Positions 1 to 5,994 are shown, numbered from the stretch's first letter. The stretch is 6,267 bases of DNA from an uncultured Rikenella sp. (GCF_910579375.1 NZ_CAJTUJ010000116.1:1-6267); one strand, 5' to 3'. Numbers and translations: made by a program. Notes: generated from the letters alone by a model not told the origin.

Positions 1-43
1 GCGATTCTCTATTTTGACGGTGAGTCAAAATAGCCTGAATCGC
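1..43. repeat. Imperfect 43-nt palindrome at window edge
   Basis: Positions 9-18 (ctattttgac) pair perfectly with 24-33 (gtcaaaatag) around the loop ggtga. A small internal loop follows, then the outer arms gcgattc (1-7) and gaatcgc (37-43) pair. The structure could be the end of a terminator or of a repeat belonging to whatever lies to the left. No T-run follows on the plus strand, so a standard intrinsic terminator is not clearly supported. The flanking gene is not visible. Confidence 0.6.
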
Positions 44-90
44 GTAAGGCGCGCGATCAAAACAGAAACGATTGCCCCGTTCTTTGTCCA

Positions 91-163
91 CGCGCTGGCG
101 GAAATCTTATTCAAACGCAAATCACGCGTTTGAATGATTTCCTACTTCAGCGATCGCGCGCGG
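91..163. repeat. Hairpin-bearing direct repeat, copy A
   Basis: This 73-nt unit begins cgcgctggcggaaatctt and ends tcgcgcgcgg. It recurs in the same orientation at 276-346 with few changes. Its centre is a hairpin: attcaaacgc (109-118) pairs with gcgtttgaat (126-135), and an outer stem gaaat (101-105) pairs with atttc (137-141). The octamer attgcccc occurs at 71-78 and 355-362, with attgcccg at 268-275, so this short word brackets both copies. No coding content is supported. It looks like an intergenic interspersed repeat or a structured RNA segment; its function is unknown. Confidence 0.75.
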
Positions 164-229
164 ATCGAGCTTCGACCCGGATGAAACTGCCCTGCGCGGG
201 CGGCGTCCGGGTGACCCCGGCGGGACGGA

Positions 230-246
230 GCGATACTGCGTATCGC
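230..246. repeat. Perfect 7-bp mini-hairpin, loop TGC
   Basis: gcgatac (230-236) pairs with gtatcgc (240-246) around the loop tgc. It lies between the two copies of the hairpin-bearing repeat. It belongs to a series of very short perfect hairpins in this gene-free stretch. Confidence 0.6.
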
Positions 247-275
247 TTAATCAGCTCAGCCCAGTTCATTGCCCG

Positions 276-346
276 CGCGCTGGCGGAAATCTTATTCAAA
301 ACGCATGACGCTTTGAATGATTTCCTACTTCAGCGGTCGCGCGCGG
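276..346. repeat. Hairpin-bearing direct repeat, copy A'
   Basis: This is the second copy (71 nt) of the unit at 91-163. Start, end and the segment reading gaatgatttcctacttcagc are conserved. The central hairpin is retained although its tip differs: attcaaa (294-300) pairs with tttgaat (312-318), a cg/cg pair lies further in, and the outer gaaat (286-290) pairs with atttc (320-324). Retention of the fold despite changes at the tip suggests that structure matters or that the two copies are diverged members of one repeat family. Confidence 0.75.
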
Positions 347-371
347 TCTGGTCATTGCCCCGGCTGGAACT

Positions 372-477
372 GTTCCTTTTAACTTCGCTGCGCTCGTTTT
401 CCTCCTCGCCGCTCGGCAATTTGCAAACTGCGTTTGCATTGCACTCGCCGGCAGCGTCGGTTGTGAACAAAAGGAAC
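372..477. repeat. Inverted repeat arms gttcctttt/aaaaggaac enclosing hairpin
   Basis: gttcctttt (372-380) is the exact reverse complement of aaaaggaac (469-477). The enclosed ~88 nt contain a further hairpin at 416-442: tgcaaac (422-428) pairs with gtttgca (432-438) around tgc, and gcaa/ttgc pairs outside after a 2-nt bulge. The right arm runs into the 61-nt repeat shared with the purD downstream region. In that other copy the arms lie almost together as one hairpin, so this copy looks like a version with an extended apical region. Confidence 0.5.
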
Positions 478-529
478 CGAAAAAACTTTTAACGGATGCT
501 TACGCATCCTCCCGCTGCCGGCGGCCCAA
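469..529. repeat. Interspersed repeat R1 (partner at 4358-4416)
   Basis: This 61-nt stretch resembles 4358-4416. Both have aaaag(g)aacc, then an A-run, an 'actttt/gacttta' segment, a ggatgc...gcatcc hairpin, a 'ctgccggcg' segment and cccaa, in the same order and orientation. In this copy the hairpin is ggatgc (494-499), loop ttac, gcatcc (504-509). The resemblance is seen directly. Calling it a genome-wide interspersed repeat is inferred from two copies in 6 kb. Confidence 0.65.
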
Positions 530-590
530 CCCAGTGTTCACGCGCGGATGGGCATTGATCCGTCTGAAACAGCCCTCGGGCCAGGCAGCC

Positions 591-626
591 CCACGTCCCG
601 TGGACGGGAAATGCCTACGCATTTCC
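591..626. repeat. Two adjacent compact hairpins
   Basis: tcccgt (596-601) can pair with acggga (604-609), or alternatively ccacg (591-595) with cgtgg (599-603). Overlapping this, ggaaatgc (607-614) pairs perfectly with gcatttcc (619-626) around the loop ctac. The overlapping stems could form mutually exclusive structures. Another small stem, cggat (545-549)/atccg (558-562), lies just upstream. No gene is visible around them. Confidence 0.5.
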
Positions 627-684
627 ACTGACAACCTCTACCCTAACTTACTCAAGCATTCCCAGTCCAGCCACAGCACCCCGC

Positions 685-724
685 AAAACAATTCCGGCCG
701 CCCTGCAAAACAGAACAGCCGGAA
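685..724 (-). terminator. Probable intrinsic terminator of the S46 peptidase gene
   Basis: Read on the minus strand, ttccggc (724-718) pairs with gccggaa (698-692). The loop contains a further ctg/cag pairing. The stem is followed by a T-rich tail reading ttgtttt. It begins about 28 nt past the TAG stop at 752-754, the right place for transcription arriving from the S46 gene. The loop is long and the U-tract is interrupted by G, so the call is tentative. Confidence 0.5.
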
Positions 725-751
725 CCCCTTATACGTAAATCACTGCACGAT

Positions 752-2884
752 CTACCGCACGATCGTCATCTCGTCGATCAACCGCCGGCAACCCGCATAC
801 TTATCGATCAGAAACAACACATACCGGATATCCACCGCAATCGTCCGCTGCACCTCCGGTTCGAACGCGATATCGCCGCTCATCGCCTCCCAGTTGCCGT
901 CGAACGCCAGCCCCAACAGGCGACCCTCCGCATCCAGCACCGGACTCCCCGAGTTACCCCCCGTGATATCGTTGTTCGTCAGGAAACAAGTCGGCACCTC
1001 GCCATCCACCGCATACGGCCCGAAATCCTTCGCTTTGTAAAGTTCCTTGAGCCGCTCCGGCACGATGAAATCCGGATTCTTCGGATCCTCCTTCGCCATT
1101 ACCCCGCCCAGCGTCGTGAAGTAGTTATAGAACACCGCATCCGCCGCCCAATACGGCAGTACTTGCCCGTAAGTCAGCCGCAACGTGAAATTGGCATCCG
1201 GCGCATACGCCCGCTCCGGATTCATCTCCAGCAGCCCAGCCACCCACAGCCGATGTCCCTCGGCAAAGAGCTCGGCCGCCGGTTTCAACGCCCCATCCGC
1301 CAACTCCTTGCTCTTCGCCCCGATCGAAGCCGCCGCCACGACCGCCGGATCCGCCGCCCATTGCGCCCGGTCGAAATTCGCCAACGCCCCGTAGAACCGC
1401 GCCGTATCCGTCAGCAGCGAACCCTCCGACAACCGAGCCGCATAAGCCGCCACATCCGGCCGCACCGCAGCGAAGAACGACGGCTCGTCCGCCGCCGCCA
1501 CACTGTCCGCGAAGATCTGCAACATCCGCCGCGTCACCTTACGGTCGGTCGCCGGGCTGTAGTTTTTGAAGAACGCCTCGCCCGCCCGACGGATCGCCTC
1601 CGCCGCCTTTTTGTCATCCTTCTGCCCTTCGAGAATCCCGTTCACCGCTGTCCCCAGCGTAAAGCTCTCCACCCCCGTCCGCAACGCCTCGTTCATAAAC
1701 TGCTGGATCCGCGCCGCCTCGCGCCGCAACCGCACCGCGCTGTCGATCAGCGGCAACGCCCGGCCGTATGCAGCCTGCCGTTCCGGCGCCGCATTCACCC
1801 ACGCCGTAAACTCGGCCTGCTGAGCCGCCTTTTTGCCCCGCACATCCAACTTGCGCAGCCCGCGGCTCATCCCGATCGAGTTTTTCCAGTAGTTCGACGA
1901 CCCCGCATACTTGCTCGCATACTGAATCCGCACCTTCGGATCGGCCATCATATCCTCCCACAGCAACTTCTGGCGTTCGCCCCGGACGAAGATGCGGATC
2001 GGATTGTCCTGCTCCAGCACCTGGTCGATCTCATACGAAGTCATATAGCGGTTCGTCCGCCCCGGGAACCCCATAATCATCGCATAATCCCCCTCTTTGT
2101 ATCCCTTGAGCGAGATTTCGAGATGCTTCGGCGCCCGGTAAGGCACATTGTCTTTCGAGTACGCCGCCGGCTTGTTGTCCGGCGACGCATAGACGCGGAA
2201 CAGCGAGAAATCCCCCGTATGCCGTGGCCACATCCAGTTGTCCGTATCGCCCCCGAACTTCCCGACCGACGACGGCGGCGCCCCCACCATCCGGACATCC
2301 GTAAAGCGCTCCGTCACGAACAACAGATACTGATTCCCGCCGAACATCGGCACCACCTGCGCGCCGCGAAAAGCCTTGGCATCGCTATGAGCCTTGACGA
2401 TCTTTTCCGACGCCTTTTTCACAGCCGCATTGCGCTGCGCCTCGGTCATCCCCGGCTTCACCTTCGCCAGCACCTCCGGCGTCACGTCTTTGATCTCGCG
2501 GATGAAGGTCACCGCCAGCCCCGGAGTCGGCAGCTCCTCCTCCAAAGTTTGCGCCCAGAAGCCGTTCTTCAGGTAGTCGTGTTCCACCGTACTGTGCTGC
2601 TGGATCGACCCGTAGCCGCAGTGGTGGTTCGTGGCGATCAGCCCGTTGGGCGAGATGATCTCGCCCGTGCACCCGCCGCCGAAGATCACGATCGCATCCT
2701 TGAGCGACGTCCGGTTCAAGTCGTAAATGTCCCGCGCGTCGAGCCTGAGCCCTTTGGCCTTCATCTGTTCGATGTTCATCCGCTCGATGAAAGGCAAGAG
2801 CCACATCCCCTCGTCGGCCGCCGCCCCGAACGGCGCGCACAGAGCCGTCGCCGCAGCGACCAGCCCGATCAGTCGTTTTTTCAT
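752..2884 (-). CDS. Secreted S46 dipeptidyl peptidase, DPP7-type
   Basis: A 710-residue serine exopeptidase of the chymotrypsin-fold S46 family, which removes dipeptides from the free N-terminus of oligopeptides in the periplasm. Residues 1-23 form a signal peptide (MKKR, hydrophobic core, cleavage likely after AAA before DEGMW). The catalytic triad is visible: H88 in TNHHCGY, D225 in RHTGDF, S645 in GGNSGSP. N216-W217 in DTDNWMWP, N331 in SSNYW and D662 match the family's N-terminus-anchoring residues as I recall them. The S1 position 18 residues after the catalytic Ser is G663. Gly there marks DPP7-like enzymes, whereas DPP11 (Asp/Glu-specific) has Arg, so hydrophobic or broad P1 preference is inferred. 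The helical insert typical of S46 occupies roughly 280-570. Full family length (about 710-720) with no frameshift. The ATG at 2884 is chosen because it directly precedes the signal peptide. The gene is divergent from purD. Confidence 0.95.
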   Translation of the reverse strand: MKKRLIGLVAAATALCAPFGAAADEGMWLLPFIERMNIEQMKAKGLRLDARDIYDLNRTSLKDAIVIFGGGCTGEIISPNGLIATNHHCGYGSIQQHSTVEHDYLKNGFWAQTLEEELPTPGLAVTFIREIKDVTPEVLAKVKPGMTEAQRNAAVKKASEKIVKAHSDAKAFRGAQVVPMFGGNQYLLFVTERFTDVRMVGAPPSSVGKFGGDTDNWMWPRHTGDFSLFRVYASPDNKPAAYSKDNVPYRAPKHLEISLKGYKEGDYAMIMGFPGRTNRYMTSYEIDQVLEQDNPIRIFVRGERQKLLWEDMMADPKVRIQYASKYAGSSNYWKNSIGMSRGLRKLDVRGKKAAQQAEFTAWVNAAPERQAAYGRALPLIDSAVRLRREAARIQQFMNEALRTGVESFTLGTAVNGILEGQKDDKKAAEAIRRAGEAFFKNYSPATDRKVTRRMLQIFADSVAAADEPSFFAAVRPDVAAYAARLSEGSLLTDTARFYGALANFDRAQWAADPAVVAAASIGAKSKELADGALKPAAELFAEGHRLWVAGLLEMNPERAYAPDANFTLRLTYGQVLPYWAADAVFYNYFTTLGGVMAKEDPKNPDFIVPERLKELYKAKDFGPYAVDGEVPTCFLTNNDITGGNSGSPVLDAEGRLLGLAFDGNWEAMSGDIAFEPEVQRTIAVDIRYVLFLIDKYAGCRRLIDEMTIVR

Positions 2885-2916
2885 ATCCTCGTTGTTTGTA
2901 TGGTTTTATTCTCGCT

Positions 2917-2932
2917 TCCCGGATTGCCGGGA
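2917..2932. promoter_or_regulatory. Perfect 6-bp hairpin/dyad in the divergent promoter region
   Basis: tcccgg (2917-2922) pairs with ccggga (2927-2932) around attg. It overlaps the putative -33 element (attg, 2923-2926) of the purD promoter. It also falls near the predicted 5' end of the S46 transcript, about 5-12 nt from the minus-strand -7 box. It could be an operator dyad or a stabilising 5' hairpin of the peptidase mRNA. The pairing is seen; the role is inferred. Confidence 0.45.
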
Positions 2933-2954
2933 GTGTCAAATTTACGTATCTTTG
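2923..2954 (+). promoter_or_regulatory. Bacteroidetes-type promoter for purD
   Basis: TATCTTTG (2947-2954) is an exact match to the Bacteroidetes -7 consensus TAnnTTTG. About 20 nt upstream lies ATTG (2923-2926), a partial -33 (TTTG-like) element. The start of transcription would be near 2959-2961, giving a leader of only about 18 nt before the purD ATG at 2978. That leader is A-rich (taaaaaaatc) and has no strong Shine-Dalgarno, which is normal for this phylum. Confidence 0.65.
2937..2944 (-). promoter_or_regulatory. Bacteroidetes-type -7 box for the S46 peptidase gene
   Basis: On the minus strand this reads TAAATTTG, an exact TAnnTTTG match, 53 nt upstream of the peptidase ATG. The -33 region is only a T-run (around 2963-2969 on the plus strand), so it is a poor TTTG match. 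The box is separated from the oppositely oriented purD -7 box by just two bases. The predicted leader is about 46 nt. Confidence 0.55.
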
Positions 2955-2977
2955 TCTCACTAAAAAAATCGATTCGG

Positions 2978-4303
2978 ATGAAATTACCGCAGACGGTAAA
3001 TATTCTGCTGCTCGGCAGCGGGGGCCGGGAACACGCCTTTGCCTGGAAAATCGCGCAGAGTCCGCGGCTGGAGAAGCTCTTCATCGCACCGGGGAACGCC
3101 GGGACGCGGTCGTGCGGGGTCAATGCCGACCTCGACCCGTCGAACTTTCCGGCCATCAAGCAGTTCGTGCTGAACAACTACATCAACCTCGTGGTGGTGG
3201 GTCCCGAACAGCCGTTGGTCGAGGGGGTGAAAGACTATTTCCTGAACGACTCCGAGATCCGGCACATCCCCGTGATCGGGCCGTCGCAGGAGGCAGCGCG
3301 GCTGGAGGGGAGCAAGGAGTATGCGAAGGCTTTTATGAGCCGGCACGGGGTGCCGACGGCAGCCTATTTTACCGTCACCCGGGACAATGTCGAAGAGGGC
3401 TGCGCGTTTCTCGCTTCGGATCAGGTGCAGGCGCCGTATGTCCTGAAAGCGGACGGTTTGGCGGCGGGGAAAGGGGTGTTGATTATCAACGACCTGGCGG
3501 AGGCGCAGGCGGAACTGCGGGCCATGCTGGAGGGCAAGTTCGGAGCGGCTTCGAAAAAGGTGGTCATCGAGGAATTTTTGTCGGGGATCGAAGTCTCGGT
3601 TTTCGTGGCTACGGACGGCAAGTCGTACAAGATTCTGCCTGAAGCGAAGGACTATAAGCGGATCGGCGAGGGGGATACGGGGCCCAATACGGGCGGGATG
3701 GGGGCTGTGTCGCCGGTTCCGTTCGCCACCCCGGAGTTTATGGAGAAGGTGCGCACCCGGATCGTCGAACCGACGATTCGCGGGATTCGGGAGGAGGAGC
3801 TGGACTACACGGGCTTTATCTTCATCGGTCTGATGAACTGCGGGGGCGAGCCGAAGGTGATCGAATACAACGTCCGGATGGGCGACCCGGAGACAGAGGT
3901 GGTTTTGCCGCGCATTACGTCGGACATCATCGACCTGTTCGAGGGGATTGCACACGGCACGCTGGAGGAGAAGACGATCACGGTGACGCCTCGGACGGCG
4001 GCGACGGTGGTGTGCGTCTCGGGGGGATATCCGGGGGAATATGCCAAGGAGCTTCCGATTCAGGGTTTGTCGACCGCTACTGCGGGTGAATCGGGCATGG
4101 AGTCCGAGGGCGAGACAATCGTTTTCCATGCCGGAACAGCTCTCAAGGGGGGCGAAACGGTGACGGCGGGGGGACGGGTGCTGGCGGTGACTTCTCTGGG
4201 AGATTCGATCCCTGCGGCGACGGAACGGTCTTACGGCACGATCGAGGGGATTACATACGAGGGTAAATATTGTCGTCGCGACATCGGCCGCGATCTATTA
4301 TAA
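2978..4303 (+). CDS. purD: Phosphoribosylamine--glycine ligase (GAR synthetase)
   Basis: Catalyses the ATP-dependent joining of 5-phosphoribosylamine and glycine to give GAR, the second step of de novo purine synthesis, in the cytosol. The 441-residue product shows the family layout. The N-terminal domain has GSGGREHA (13-20) and VVGPEQPL (73-80). The ATP-grasp domain has KADGLAAGKGV (157-167), EGDTGPNTGGMGAVSP (231-246) and the metal/ATP-binding EYNVRMGDPETEVVLPR (296-312). The C-terminal domain has VCVSGGYPGEY (345-355), FHAGT (383-387) and GGRVLAVTSLG (398-408). Length is close to the usual ~420-430. The same frame stays open far upstream, but ATG 2978 is chosen because the family N-terminus (VNILLLGSGGREHA) begins there and a promoter sits just before it. 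Upstream codons are antisense to the S46 gene. Transcribed divergently from the peptidase. A palindromic element separates it from the next gene, so co-transcription is uncertain. Confidence 0.97.
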   Translation: MKLPQTVNILLLGSGGREHAFAWKIAQSPRLEKLFIAPGNAGTRSCGVNADLDPSNFPAIKQFVLNNYINLVVVGPEQPLVEGVKDYFLNDSEIRHIPVIGPSQEAARLEGSKEYAKAFMSRHGVPTAAYFTVTRDNVEEGCAFLASDQVQAPYVLKADGLAAGKGVLIINDLAEAQAELRAMLEGKFGAASKKVVIEEFLSGIEVSVFVATDGKSYKILPEAKDYKRIGEGDTGPNTGGMGAVSPVPFATPEFMEKVRTRIVEPTIRGIREEELDYTGFIFIGLMNCGGEPKVIEYNVRMGDPETEVVLPRITSDIIDLFEGIAHGTLEEKTITVTPRTAATVVCVSGGYPGEYAKELPIQGLSTATAGESGMESEGETIVFHAGTALKGGETVTAGGRVLAVTSLGDSIPAATERSYGTIEGITYEGKYCRRDIGRDLL

Positions 4304-4357
4304 AACCATTCGTTCTTCCTGCACCTTATCTGGAGGGTACTGTTCTTTTTCTGAAGA

Positions 4358-4416
4358 AAAAGAACCAAAAAGACTTTAGACGGATGCTTCGCATCCTCAA
4401 GCTGCCGGCGACCCAA
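4358..4416. repeat. Interspersed repeat R2 (partner at 469-529)
   Basis: This 59-nt part of the palindromic element matches 469-529 in order and orientation: aaaagaacc, A-run, gacttta, ggatgc (4382-4387) loop ttc gcatcc (4391-4396), ctgccggcg, cccaa. The stem sequence ggatgc/gcatcc is shared while the loop length differs (ttc here, ttac there). Confidence 0.65.
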
Positions 4417-4433
4417 ATCTCGATTTGTTCGTT

Positions 4434-4511
4434 GGGCTGTGGTTTTCCGGCGCAGCGCGCTAAATAATTGGGCATAATACCCTAAGCGCGCTCGCCGAGA
4501 AAACCCAGCCC
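4434..4511. repeat. Long imperfect central stem-loop of the element
   Basis: The left arm 4434-4461 (gggctgtggttttccggcgc then agcgcgct) pairs with the right arm 4485-4511 (agcgcgctcgccgagaaaac then ccagccc), with only three single-base bulges or mismatches. The apical loop of 23 nt is AT-rich and contains attgggcataataccct. Such a stem would be stable in RNA of either strand. If transcribed from purD it forms part of the 3' UTR. Confidence 0.65.
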
Positions 4512-4649
4512 GAAAGACTTGCAAAGAATGAGGACTGCGGAGCCTAAGGAGTAGCGTAGCTATCACGAAAGTTTTTGGTGCCGCTTTTTACAAAAAGCGG
4601 CAGTTCCGTCCGGTTAGGAGCAAGAGCGAATGAATTTAAAGATCAGAAG

Positions 4650-5684
4650 ATGAGTTTCGACCTCACCCGTCAGAATCTGTTCAAGACCTTTTTGTATTTT
4701 TTGCTCTTGATCGTCATCTTCTGGGGAGTCGAATTGTTTCATCCCGAGCACTATCGCCAGATCGGAGCCCCATACGCCAGCGGGACATCCAGCCCGGCCG
4801 CCGGGACACCCTTGGGAGTGCTGATCGACAGTTTTCTGATTCGAGTTCCCGCCTTGGGCGTCCTGTTTTCTTCAATTCTCGTCTTCATCAACTCCTTTTT
4901 CGTCACCCGGATCGTCATTCGGAACGTCATTTTTCTGGAGCGCACCTACATGCCCTCCATCATCTACCTCCTGATCAGCTCCGGATACTACAACAACTAC
5001 CTCACCTTCCGGCCGCTGCTCGCCGCATTTTTGCTGCTGCTCGCCTGCGAGATCATCTTCCGGAGCTACAACTACAAACCGCTGAGCACCGGCGCCTATA
5101 TGACCGTCGGCTTCATCTTCGGCACCGCCGGCGCCATCTACGCACCCGCCTTGTTGCTCGTCGTGCTGATACCCGTCGGCCTGACCATCTTCCGCCTATT
5201 CGACCTCCGCGAATGGGTCGCCGCTTTCGGCGGTTGGCTGATTCCCCTCTTTTTGAGCGCCTACGGCGTATGGCTTGCCGGAGGCGACTTTCTGAGCATT
5301 CTGCCCGCCTGTCGCGACGCCTTACTCACCCCGCAGCCGCTTCCCGCCATCGAATACTTCAGCAGTTTCGAATGGACATTTATCGGTTGCGTCGTTATTC
5401 TGTTCATCCTGTCGCTCATCACCTTTTTCGGGCGGAGCCGCAGCTACAAACTCAAGCCGTTCAAGGCCTACATTTTTTTCATCTGGATGCTGCTGGCGAA
5501 TCTGCTCTCGCTGGCGGCCATGCCGAGCCGGTCGCTCTACCAGCTGCCGATCGTCGCCATTCCGTTGGCGGTGATTATTCCGACCTATTTCAACAGCCGG
5601 AAGCCCAACTTTCTCACTAACTTTCTGTACGTCTTGATGATGGGTTGCGCCATCGTCATTCATCTGTTACCTTTTTTCCTTTGA
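4650..5684 (+). CDS. Multi-pass inner-membrane protein, DUF6427-like
   Basis: A 344-residue, strongly hydrophobic protein with about nine or ten probable membrane segments (approximately 11-29, 64-86, 103-112, 120-137, 150-163, 165-183, 189-210, 243-260, 272-292, 297-313, 322-341). Conserved-looking stretches are NSFFVTRIVIRNVIFLERTYMP (81-102) and YYNNYLTFRPLLAAF (113-127). General make-up, length and position after purD resemble the uncharacterised Bacteroidetes family DUF6427. I assign that from memory of the family and not from a search. No catalytic motif is seen and no function can be given. The ATG at 4650 is preferred. The same frame stays open upstream to a TTG at 4575, but that lies inside the palindromic element and adds 25 non-hydrophobic residues. 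The region before the ATG is A-rich (tttaaagatcagaag) without a strong ribosome site. No clear TAnnTTTG box was found within 100 nt upstream. Confidence 0.8.
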   Translation: MSFDLTRQNLFKTFLYFLLLIVIFWGVELFHPEHYRQIGAPYASGTSSPAAGTPLGVLIDSFLIRVPALGVLFSSILVFINSFFVTRIVIRNVIFLERTYMPSIIYLLISSGYYNNYLTFRPLLAAFLLLLACEIIFRSYNYKPLSTGAYMTVGFIFGTAGAIYAPALLLVVLIPVGLTIFRLFDLREWVAAFGGWLIPLFLSAYGVWLAGGDFLSILPACRDALLTPQPLPAIEYFSSFEWTFIGCVVILFILSLITFFGRSRSYKLKPFKAYIFFIWMLLANLLSLAAMPSRSLYQLPIVAIPLAVIIPTYFNSRKPNFLTNFLYVLMMGCAIVIHLLPFFL

Positions 5685-5713
5685 GTTCTCCCCGCCACGC
5701 CTGCCTCATCTGA

Positions 5714-5908
5714 AATTCCACCTCCGCCCCGGGCTACCGCCATCGGGATACAGGTGCCTTGGGCGGCATCGGTCGCTACGGCTACAGTTGGTCGTCCACA
5801 ACAGGCAGTCTCTACGGTCAGGACTTGAATTTCAATGCGCAGGGCCTCAGCACCAGTTACTCTGACAGTCGTGGCCATGGTCTTCAGTTGCGTTGCCTCT
5901 CGGAATAA
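5714..5908 (+). pseudogene. Orphan 3' module 1 of a FISUMP/DGR-variable-like surface protein
   Basis: An open stretch without an ATG, following an in-frame TGA at 5711-5713. From 5732 it encodes 58 residues beginning GYRHRDTGALGGIG and ending GLQLRCLSE, then TAA. The pattern GYR...GAL...G.YxWSS...LNF...G...RCxxE is typical of the C-terminal end of Bacteroidetes FISUMP-type and C-type-lectin-fold variable proteins. This is from knowledge of such tails, not a search. It aligns without gaps to the module at 6016-6192. It lacks the N-terminal body, start codon, signal peptide and promoter, so it cannot be an expressed protein by itself. It is either a decayed gene end or a silent donor cassette. 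It starts 29 nt after the membrane protein's stop. Confidence 0.6.
5727..5740 (+). repeat. 5' edge repeat of module 1
   Basis: ccccgggctaccgc matches 6011-6024 (ccccgggctcccgc) at 13 of 14 positions and marks the start of similarity between the two modules. Sequence further upstream of each copy is not alike. Confidence 0.55.
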
Positions 5909-5912
5909 ACGG
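5883..5912 (+). repeat. 3' anchor repeat of module 1, spanning the stop codon
   Basis: Thirty bases identical to 6167-6196. They cover the last seven codons (QLRCLSE), TAA and the following acgg. Identity extends past the stop, so protein conservation alone does not explain it. Confidence 0.8.
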
Positions 5913-5946
5913 TGCAAGAGAGCTTTCGACGGAACCGATTGGGGCG

Positions 5947-5960
5947 GTGCCGAGCGGCAC
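5947..5960. repeat. Short hairpin between the two modules
   Basis: gtgcc pairs with ggcac around gagc. It lies in the 107-nt spacer between the modules; no gene is visible in that spacer. Confidence 0.35.
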
Positions 5961-5994
5961 TCGAATTGCAAAATTTGAATGGGAAACGTGCCCA

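Larger units (their letters stand above)
4342..4602. repeat. ~261-bp nested palindromic element between purD and the membrane protein gene
   Basis: The element is bounded by two strong hairpins. On the left, gttctttttc (4342-4351) pairs with gaaaaagaac (4356-4365). On the right, tgccgcttttt (4579-4589) pairs with aaaaagcggca (4592-4602). Immediately inside each, the sequence is accaaaaagacttt (left) and, in inverted orientation, accaaaaacttt (right). The centre is a long stem: gggctg...cagcgcgct (4434-4461) pairs imperfectly with agcgcgctcgcc...cagccc (4485-4511). Small stems lie at 4382-4396 (ggatgc-ttc-gcatcc), 4414-4427 (caaat-ctcg-atttg) and 4552-4562 (tagc-gta-gcta). The whole can fold as one nested structure. 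It has no coding capacity and resembles a MITE-like or REP-like intergenic element. It may also attenuate read-through from purD, but no U-tract is present. Confidence 0.65.

Noticed and set aside
91..346. CRISPR array
   Set aside because: Only two copies, repeat length above 70 bp and a 112-bp gap; no regular spacer pattern or cas genes.
130..492. 120-codon plus-strand open frame
   Set aside because: It is built from the hairpin-bearing direct repeat (the same peptide words appear twice) and inverted-repeat sequence. No domain or ribosome site; the DNA repeats explain it better.
534..1040. 168-codon plus-strand open frame
   Set aside because: It runs through the hairpin-rich region, the terminator and the 3' end of the S46 gene in antisense.
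1163..2977. Long plus-strand open frame continuous with purD
   Set aside because: It is antisense to the clear S46 peptidase and extremely rich in Arg, Pro and His, as expected from a GC-rich shadow frame. The PurD family N-terminus begins at 2978 with a promoter just before it.
2984..4129. Minus-strand 381-codon open frame opposite purD
   Set aside because: Shadow of purD with Arg/His-rich composition and no recognisable domain.
4342..4365. Standard intrinsic terminator for purD
   Set aside because: The hairpin is strong but is followed by caaaaag, not a U-run, on the plus strand. I treat it as the end of the palindromic element, though it may slow polymerase.
4575..4649. Upstream TTG start for the membrane protein
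   Set aside because: It lies inside the terminal hairpin of the palindromic element. The added 25 residues are not hydrophobic and ATG 4650 directly precedes the first membrane segment.
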